Source of the DNA: an uncultured Oribacterium sp.
GTDB taxonomy: Bacteria; Bacillota; Clostridia; Lachnospirales; Lachnospiraceae
NCBI GenBank assembly: GCA_946413525.1
Contig: CAMKKZ010000002.1
Location: 1 to 64,000, forward strand
Reading direction: 5' to 3'
DNA: 64,000 nucleotides
Shown: positions 59,324 through 64,000 of the stretch, one piece after another
Numbering within the stretch: the stretch's first letter is position 1
Layout of the letters: each line of letters opens with the position of its first letter
Made by a program: the position numbers and the translations under genes
The notes under the pieces: generated by a model
Told to the model about the DNA's origin: nothing
Seen by the model: only the letters and a program-made list of their open reading frames with translations
Databases searched by the model: none

Positions 59324-60739
59324 ATGGCAAAAGCAAATATGAGACTTGACAAGAATCCGATGCCCACGCAGGACCCTCTTGTCCGCGCCAGGAATTTCAA
59401 CGAGGTGGCCATGGGGTATTCCGAGGAGGCCGCCCTGGATGAAGCCGCCCGATGTCTGAATTGCAAGAACATGCCCTGCGTCAGTGGCTGCCCGGTAAAC
59501 ATCCACATCCCGGCTTTTATTGAAAAGGTAAAGGAGGGCGATTTTGAGGGAGCCTATCAGGTCATCGCGAAGACCTCCTCGCTGCCGGCCGTCTGCGGCC
59601 GCGTCTGTCCGCAGGAAACCCAATGTGAAATGCACTGCGTCCGGGGCAAGAAGGGCGAGCCGGTCGGCATTGGAAGGCTTGAACGTTTTGTCGCTGACTG
59701 GCATAATGAACATAATACCGATACGGTCACAAAGCCAGCGTCCAATGGCCACCGGGTCGCCATCGTCGGATCCGGCCCCTCCGGCCTTACCTGCGCCGGA
59801 GATCTGGCGAAAAACGGATGTCAGGTGACCGTTTATGAAGCCCTCCACACTGCCGGTGGCGTGCTGGTGTACGGCATACCTGAATTCCGTCTTCCCAAAT
59901 CCATTGTCGCCAAGGAAGTGGCTACACTCAAGGCCCTCGGCGTTGACATAGAAACCAATGTCATCATTGGCAGGACCCTTACCATTGACGAACTCTTTGA
60001 GATGGGCTTCGAGGCGGTATTTATCGGATCCGGCGCCGGCCTTCCGAATTTCATGAACATTCCCGGAGAATCCCTGAAGGGCGTCTACTCCGCAAATGAA
60101 TACCTTACCCGGAGCAATCTGATGAAGGCCTATCTTGATGACCCGAAGACCCCGATCATGAAGGGCGGGCGTGTTGCGGTGGTAGGCGGCGGCAATGTTG
60201 CCATGGACGCGGCCCGCACTGCCCTGCGTCTTGGAGCCGAGAAAGTCTATATTGTTTACCGTCGTTCCATGGAAGAGCTGCCCGCCCGGCGTGAAGAGGT
60301 GGAGCATGCGGAAGAAGAGGGAATCGATTTCCGCCTCCTCTGCAATCCCGTGGAAATCCTTGGCTACCATAATGCCGAGAACCCCAGGGATCCGAAAAAC
60401 GGATTTGTCACCGGCATACGCTGCGTGCGCATGGAGCTTGGTGAGCCTGATGCCAGCGGCAGGCGGCGGCCCGTCCCCATTGAGGGCAGCGAGTTCGAAC
60501 TCGAGGTAGATACCGTGGTCATGTCCATCGGCACCAGTCCTAACCCTCTAATCAAATCCACTACAAAAGGGCTGGAGGTCAACCGCCGCGGCGGCATCAT
60601 CGTGAATGAAAACGGCCTCAGCTCCCGGGAGAAGGTTTACGCCGGCGGCGATGCCGTTACCGGCGCGGCCACCGTAATCTCCGCCATGGGCGCCGGCAAG
60701 ACAGCCGCAAAAGCAATTCTTGAAGCCCTTTCAAAATAA
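59324..60739 (+). CDS. nfnB: NADH-dependent reduced ferredoxin:NADP+ oxidoreductase, subunit B (GltD-like)
   Basis: 471 residues. An N-terminal [4Fe-4S] domain (CLNCKNMPCVSGCPVNIHIPAF; CGRVCPQETQCEMHCVRG), FAD-binding GSGPSGLTCAGDLAKNG, NADP-binding VVGGGNVAMDAARTALRLGA and a C-terminal GGDAVTGAATVISAMGAGK. It is often annotated as glutamate synthase (NADPH) small subunit GltA/GltD, but no large glutamate synthase subunit is near, and pairing with the preceding gene (1 bp gap) marks it as NfnB. Confidence 0.92.
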   Translation: MAKANMRLDKNPMPTQDPLVRARNFNEVAMGYSEEAALDEAARCLNCKNMPCVSGCPVNIHIPAFIEKVKEGDFEGAYQVIAKTSSLPAVCGRVCPQETQCEMHCVRGKKGEPVGIGRLERFVADWHNEHNTDTVTKPASNGHRVAIVGSGPSGLTCAGDLAKNGCQVTVYEALHTAGGVLVYGIPEFRLPKSIVAKEVATLKALGVDIETNVIIGRTLTIDELFEMGFEAVFIGSGAGLPNFMNIPGESLKGVYSANEYLTRSNLMKAYLDDPKTPIMKGGRVAVVGGGNVAMDAARTALRLGAEKVYIVYRRSMEELPARREEVEHAEEEGIDFRLLCNPVEILGYHNAENPRDPKNGFVTGIRCVRMELGEPDASGRRRPVPIEGSEFELEVDTVVMSIGTSPNPLIKSTTKGLEVNRRGGIIVNENGLSSREKVYAGGDAVTGAATVISAMGAGKTAAKAILEALSK

Positions 60740-60756
60740 TAAACGCAAAAACAGAA

Positions 60757-60796
60757 AAGCCCCGATATGATATCAAAATATCATATCGGGGCTTAT
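60757..60796. terminator. Bidirectional terminator between nfnB and yfcE
   Basis: aagccccgatatgata (60757-60772) and its exact reverse complement (60779-60794), 6-nt loop, with A and T runs on the outer sides so that both converging transcripts can end here. Confidence 0.88.
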
Positions 60797-60820
60797 TTAA
60801 TTACGCCAACTCATCTTCTG

Positions 60821-61363
60821 CTACAAGCAATAGGTATCGTATGTCTTCCCATCCAGGTCTTTCCATGAGAACTTATCATCTTCCCAGATCATATACCCAT
60901 GATGGCTTCCTTCTTTTGGGATGGACACGGAGCCCGGATTCATATAGACATAGGTTCCAAACTCCTCGCACACCGGCACATGTGTATGCCCATGCAGCAA
61001 GATGTCCCCGTCATGAAGCATTGGCAGATTCTTCTTGTTGAAAACATGCCCATGCGTAGCGAAAACCAGCCGTTTCCCCGCCGGTATCAGCATATATTCC
61101 GCCATCACCGGAAATGAGAGCATCTTCTGATCAACCTCAGCCTCGCAGTTGCCCCTTACACAGTAAATATCCCGTGAAATGGCATTCAGCATTTCAGCCA
61201 CCTGCTTTGGCGCGTACTCCCTGGGAAGATCATTCCTCGGCCCATGGTAAAGGATATCCCCGAGAAGAATCATCCTGTCCGCCTTCTCCGCATTATATGC
61301 TTCCATCAACTTCCGGCAATAATGCGCTGAGCCATGAATATCCGACGCGATCAGCCACCTCAT
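60821..61363 (-). CDS. yfcE: YfcE-type metallophosphodiesterase
   Basis: 180 residues, calcineurin-like: SDIHGS, LLGDILYHG, VRGNCEAEVD, FATHGH and LLHGHTHVPV give all metal ligands. YfcE-like enzymes hydrolyse phosphodiesters; the biological substrate is not settled. The length and the MNPGSVSIPK motif are typical. It starts 6 bp after the trigger-factor-like gene and is probably co-transcribed. Confidence 0.9.
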   Translation of the reverse strand: MRWLIASDIHGSAHYCRKLMEAYNAEKADRMILLGDILYHGPRNDLPREYAPKQVAEMLNAISRDIYCVRGNCEAEVDQKMLSFPVMAEYMLIPAGKRLVFATHGHVFNKKNLPMLHDGDILLHGHTHVPVCEEFGTYVYMNPGSVSIPKEGSHHGYMIWEDDKFSWKDLDGKTYDTYCL

Positions 61364-61369
61364 CTATTC

Positions 61370-63268
61370 TTATCCCTTCTTCGTTTCTTTTGCCTCGGAC
61401 TTACTTTCTTTCGTTTCTTTAGATTCACTTTCTTTTATTTCTTCAGATTCACTTTCGTCCTCTGACTCTTTGTCCGTCTCAACTTCCGCCTCGTCCTCTG
61501 ACTCTTTGTCCGTCTCGGCTTCCGCCTCACTTTCTTCCTTCTTGTCGGCCCCAGTTTTTGCCTCGACGCTTTCTTTCTCCGTCTCCGATTCCGCTTCATC
61601 TACGGATTCTGCTTTCACTTTGGAATCCGCTTCCGTCTTCTCCTCTGCCTGGACTTTAGAATCAGTGTCCGCCTCAATTACAGAATCCACTTCCGCCTTC
61701 TCCCCTGCTTTCGTCTCAGTTTCAGAAGTCGCCTCTTCCTCGGTTTCAGAATCAGCTTCCGTCTCTTTTGCTTCCGCCTCGGTTTCAGAATCAACTTCTG
61801 CCTCTTCTGCCTCTGCCGCTTCCGCATCAGTTTCAGAAGCCGCCTCCGCCCCTTCTGTCGCTTCCGTATCCGTTTCGGAATCAGCCTTCACTGCCGCTTC
61901 CGCCCCTTCTGTCGTTTCTGTACCCTCTTCTTCCGTCGCGCCCGACTCGGTTTCAGCCTCCTCCGGGGCCTCGGTCACCTGAACCTGGCTCTCTATATAA
62001 TGCAATACCGCGTCGCGGAGAACCTCTTCATTCAGCATATTCTCGCCAAACATCTCCAGAAGCTTGATATGATTGTATTCCGTGCCTGTCATTGCGGAAA
62101 CGTCTTCCGCATACTTGTCAATAAGCTCGTTCGTGACCTTGATTCCCTGCTCATCGGCAATGGTATTGATAATGAAAAGCTGTCTCGCGTACTCATCAGA
62201 CATGGCAAGCAGCTCTTCCTTCAGCTCTTCCGGAGACATTCCATACATATTCATAATATCCGTGATGGAATAGCCATTATCCTCCACATTCTTAACGTAA
62301 TAATGAATCCGATACGCATCCGCATAGTTCTTCAAAGCATCGGAAACCGTAATCTCAGCTTCCTCCTGGATAATGCGCAGGGCCTCCTCCTGGATGTAGG
62401 AATGATAACTATATTCATACCCCTTCTCCATCATCTCCCGCCGCTGCTTCCGAAGCTCGTCCACAGTCTCGGCATCCAGACCCTCCGTCTGAGCCACAAG
62501 CTCATCCGAAAGCTCCGGCGAACGCTTTACCGCGTTGATCGTGACCGCGAAATCAGCGGGCTGCCCGGCCAGCTCTGCCTTGCCATAATCATCGGGGAAC
62601 GTGACATGTACGACTGTTTCTTCCCCGGCCTTCAGTCCCACCAGTTGATCCTCAAAGGTATCAATGAAGGAATGGGAGCCAAGAACCAAGTCGTAATTAT
62701 CTCCCGTCCCGCCTTCAAACTCCACCCCGTCAATGGAACCGACAAAATTAATATTCACTGTATCCCCAAGGACGGAAGCATCTTCGACCTCCACCTTCTC
62801 AGCCCCTACGAGGAGTTTGATATCCTCATCCACCATCTCGTCCGTGACTTCCTCCATTGGCATTGCCTCAACAACGATGCCGGAGAGGTCTGGAAGCTTT
62901 ATTTCCCCCATTTCCTTGAGCGAGGGCATGTTCGGAACGACCATTTCCCTGAGTTCCTTGACCGCGGGATCGTCTTCCGACACATGGAACATAGGCTCAT
63001 CCTGCCCGTCTGCCGCCTGAGTTCCTTCCGCCCCGCTGCTTTCCGCTGCCGCTCCGCTTTCTTCCGAAGAACTTTCCGCCTCACTTCCCTCAGAGGATCC
63101 GGCCACGGTTGTTTCTGAGGCAGACTCGGTAGCTTCCGGCTGCTTTGCCTGCTCGCCGCACCCGGTGGCCATGAGCGCCATCACCGTCCCCACGATAATA
63201 AGCCACTTTGCTCGCCCACGCATAAGTTCCTTATCTAAATTCCGCTCTGTTATCTTATTTTTTTTCAT
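61370..63268 (-). CDS. Lipoprotein with trigger-factor-like PPIase/chaperone domains and long acidic repeat tail
   Basis: 632 residues from ATG 63268 (gagga 5 nt upstream); ATG 63280 and ATG 63223 are alternatives, the last giving a more usual short signal peptide. A hydrophobic segment ends in lipobox MATGC (Cys37 from this start), so it should be anchored outside the membrane. A Ser/Glu/Ala tether, an FKBP-type PPIase domain (GDTVNINFVGSIDGVEFEGG; VTFPDDYGKAELAGQPADF) and a trigger-factor C-terminal helical region follow (to about 430). The last ~200 residues are Glu/Ser/Ala/Lys-rich repeats (ETEADSETE, DKESEDEAE types). Cytoplasmic trigger factor has neither a lipobox nor such a tail. Confidence 0.85.
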   Translation of the reverse strand: MKKNKITERNLDKELMRGRAKWLIIVGTVMALMATGCGEQAKQPEATESASETTVAGSSEGSEAESSSEESGAAAESSGAEGTQAADGQDEPMFHVSEDDPAVKELREMVVPNMPSLKEMGEIKLPDLSGIVVEAMPMEEVTDEMVDEDIKLLVGAEKVEVEDASVLGDTVNINFVGSIDGVEFEGGTGDNYDLVLGSHSFIDTFEDQLVGLKAGEETVVHVTFPDDYGKAELAGQPADFAVTINAVKRSPELSDELVAQTEGLDAETVDELRKQRREMMEKGYEYSYHSYIQEEALRIIQEEAEITVSDALKNYADAYRIHYYVKNVEDNGYSITDIMNMYGMSPEELKEELLAMSDEYARQLFIINTIADEQGIKVTNELIDKYAEDVSAMTGTEYNHIKLLEMFGENMLNEEVLRDAVLHYIESQVQVTEAPEEAETESGATEEEGTETTEGAEAAVKADSETDTEATEGAEAASETDAEAAEAEEAEVDSETEAEAKETEADSETEEEATSETETKAGEKAEVDSVIEADTDSKVQAEEKTEADSKVKAESVDEAESETEKESVEAKTGADKKEESEAEAETDKESEDEAEVETDKESEDESESEEIKESESKETKESKSEAKETKKG

Positions 63269-63312
63269 ATTATTCCTCATTTCAGTTTATGTATGCAGGA
63301 ACAAACTACACG

Positions 63313-63553
63313 TCATAACCTATGGGTTTTGACGCGCTTCAAGGAAAAGCGCGTCAAAATCCTCCCTTCGGTCGGACAAATCCCTGCGGGATTCGCCAAG
63401 TACGGACATGAATGTTCCTGAAGGAACATTCATATCCTATGGGTTTTGACGCGCTTCAAGGAAAAGCGCGTCATAATCCTCCCTTCGGTCGGACAAATCC
63501 CTTCGGGATTCGCCAAGTACCGACATGAAAAGCCTAGATGGCCTTTCATATCC
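63313..63553. repeat. Repeat family D, two tandem 117-bp units
   Basis: tcata(a/t)cctatgggttttga starts at 63313 and 63430. Each unit has hairpins gacgcgctt...aagcgcgtc, tcccttcggtcgga, aatccctgcgggatt and, at the junction, aatgttcctgaaggaacatt. It fills the spacer between the M18 peptidase gene and the lipoprotein gene; no gene is seen in 63281-63600. Confidence 0.8.
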
Positions 63554-63600
63554 TATAGTTTGTTCCGTATTCGGCGCCTCCTATCCGCCTCCTATCCGCT

Positions 63601-64000
63601 TTATCTGTTAAAAGCGCAGAAAGCCTTGTACGTATAATATACATCCAGCTTCGACGTAATCTCAAACGGCGCATGCATGGCAAGTACGGCCACGCCAAGA
63701 TCCACCGTATCCACATCCATGTCCGCAATGAACTGGGCGATTGTTCCGCCGCCGCCTTCATCCACCTTGCCCAGCTCTCCGATCTGCCAGATCACGCCGC
63801 CATCATCCATATATTTAATGATTTTCTGCATAGTTTCCGCAGACGCGTCGCTGGATCCCGACTTCCCGCGGCTTCCGGTATATTTTGTGAGCACCGGCCC
63901 ATGATTCAGGAAGGAGCTGTTATTTTTCTCAAACACATCTGCAAAGGTCGGGTCATAAGCGGCATTGACATCAGCAGAAAGGCAAAGCGAATTTCTCAGG
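63601..64000 (-). CDS. M18 family aminopeptidase, C-terminal part (start outside the window)
   Basis: About 132 residues to the TAA at 63601-63603. SLCLSADVNAAYDPTFADVFEKNNSSFLNHGPVL, TKYTGSRGKSGSSDAS, GELGKVDEGGGGTIAQF and VAVLAMHAPFEITSK (metal-ligand His near the end) are characteristic of M18 zinc aminopeptidases (ApeB/DAP-like), cytosolic enzymes that trim acidic N-terminal residues. The 5' part lies beyond position 64000. Confidence 0.92.
   Translation of the reverse strand, partial: LRNSLCLSADVNAAYDPTFADVFEKNNSSFLNHGPVLTKYTGSRGKSGSSDASAETMQKIIKYMDDGGVIWQIGELGKVDEGGGGTIAQFIADMDVDTVDLGVAVLAMHAPFEITSKLDVYYTYKAFCAFNR

Noticed and set aside
59306-60370. 354-codon minus-strand frame opposite nfnB
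   Set aside because: The plus strand encodes a complete, motif-rich NfnB; the opposite frame is a by-product of high-GC codon usage. Likewise 62000-63118 opposite the trigger-factor-like gene and 50712-51713 opposite metG.

Overview
The window looks like chromosome of a Gram-positive anaerobe of the Clostridia, most likely a Lachnospiraceae-type gut bacterium. This rests on gene content and order: rpmE divergent from a DUF1385 gene followed by prmC and prfA, an electron-bifurcating NfnAB pair, a LoaP-type NusG paralog ahead of a polysaccharide cluster, DUF4358 and TraX-family proteins, and an Rpn nuclease. The species is an inference. No rRNA, tRNA, CRISPR array or complete insertion sequence was recognised.

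Positions 1-29250 hold one leftward polysaccharide (capsule/EPS) locus, visibly AT-richer than the rest, which suggests horizontal acquisition. Read from its promoter side it runs: LoaP-like antiterminator (TTG start, 29250), two tandem DegT-type genes (one without the catalytic lysine), a Wzy/ligase-type membrane protein, initiating sugar transferase, aldo/keto reductase, an orphan ThDP-dependent E1 alpha/beta pair, a GT4, a WbpD-RES fusion, a WlbA-type oxidoreductase, an LpxD-like acyltransferase, thiolase, 3-hydroxyacyl-CoA dehydrogenase, a WbpE/WlbC-type aminotransferase, a UDP-sugar 6-dehydrogenase, a GT4, a second Wzy-like protein, an AsnB-type amidotransferase, a MurJ/Wzx-like flippase and a frameshifted GT-C glycosyltransferase. 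Together these suggest a Wzx/Wzy-type polymer containing a 2,3-diamino uronic acid whose 3-amino group may carry a 3-hydroxybutyryl group made by enzymes encoded in the locus, and whose carboxylate may be amidated. Internal hairpins fit the need for processive antitermination.

Positions 29.8-34.4 kb are a recombinase/Rpn island: a tyrosine recombinase, about 1.9 kb of repeat-rich non-coding DNA, an Rpn-family nuclease gene, and a partial tandem duplicate encoding only its C-terminal (antitoxin-like) domain.

Positions 34.5-64 kb are GC-richer core genome. Leftward: nth, dCMP deaminase, Sua5/TsaC, a GH18-SH3 membrane protein, prfA, prmC (carrying in-frame copies of a dispersed repeat), DUF1385. 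Then rpmE (+), TraX, a DHHW/MBOAT polysaccharide O-acetylation pair, a DUF4358 lipoprotein and metG (-). Rightward: thiN, a GHL10-type hydrolase, a sugar ABC transporter (binding protein plus two permeases, no ATPase) and nfnAB. Finally (-) yfcE, a trigger-factor-like lipoprotein with a long acidic tail, and the 3' part of an M18 aminopeptidase gene.

The core part is full of dispersed short palindromic repeats, at least four families (A-D). Family A has invaded the prmC reading frame. Family B folds into three successive hairpins with covarying and G-U pairs. A cluster of three perfect DnaA boxes lies at 58.1-58.2 kb.
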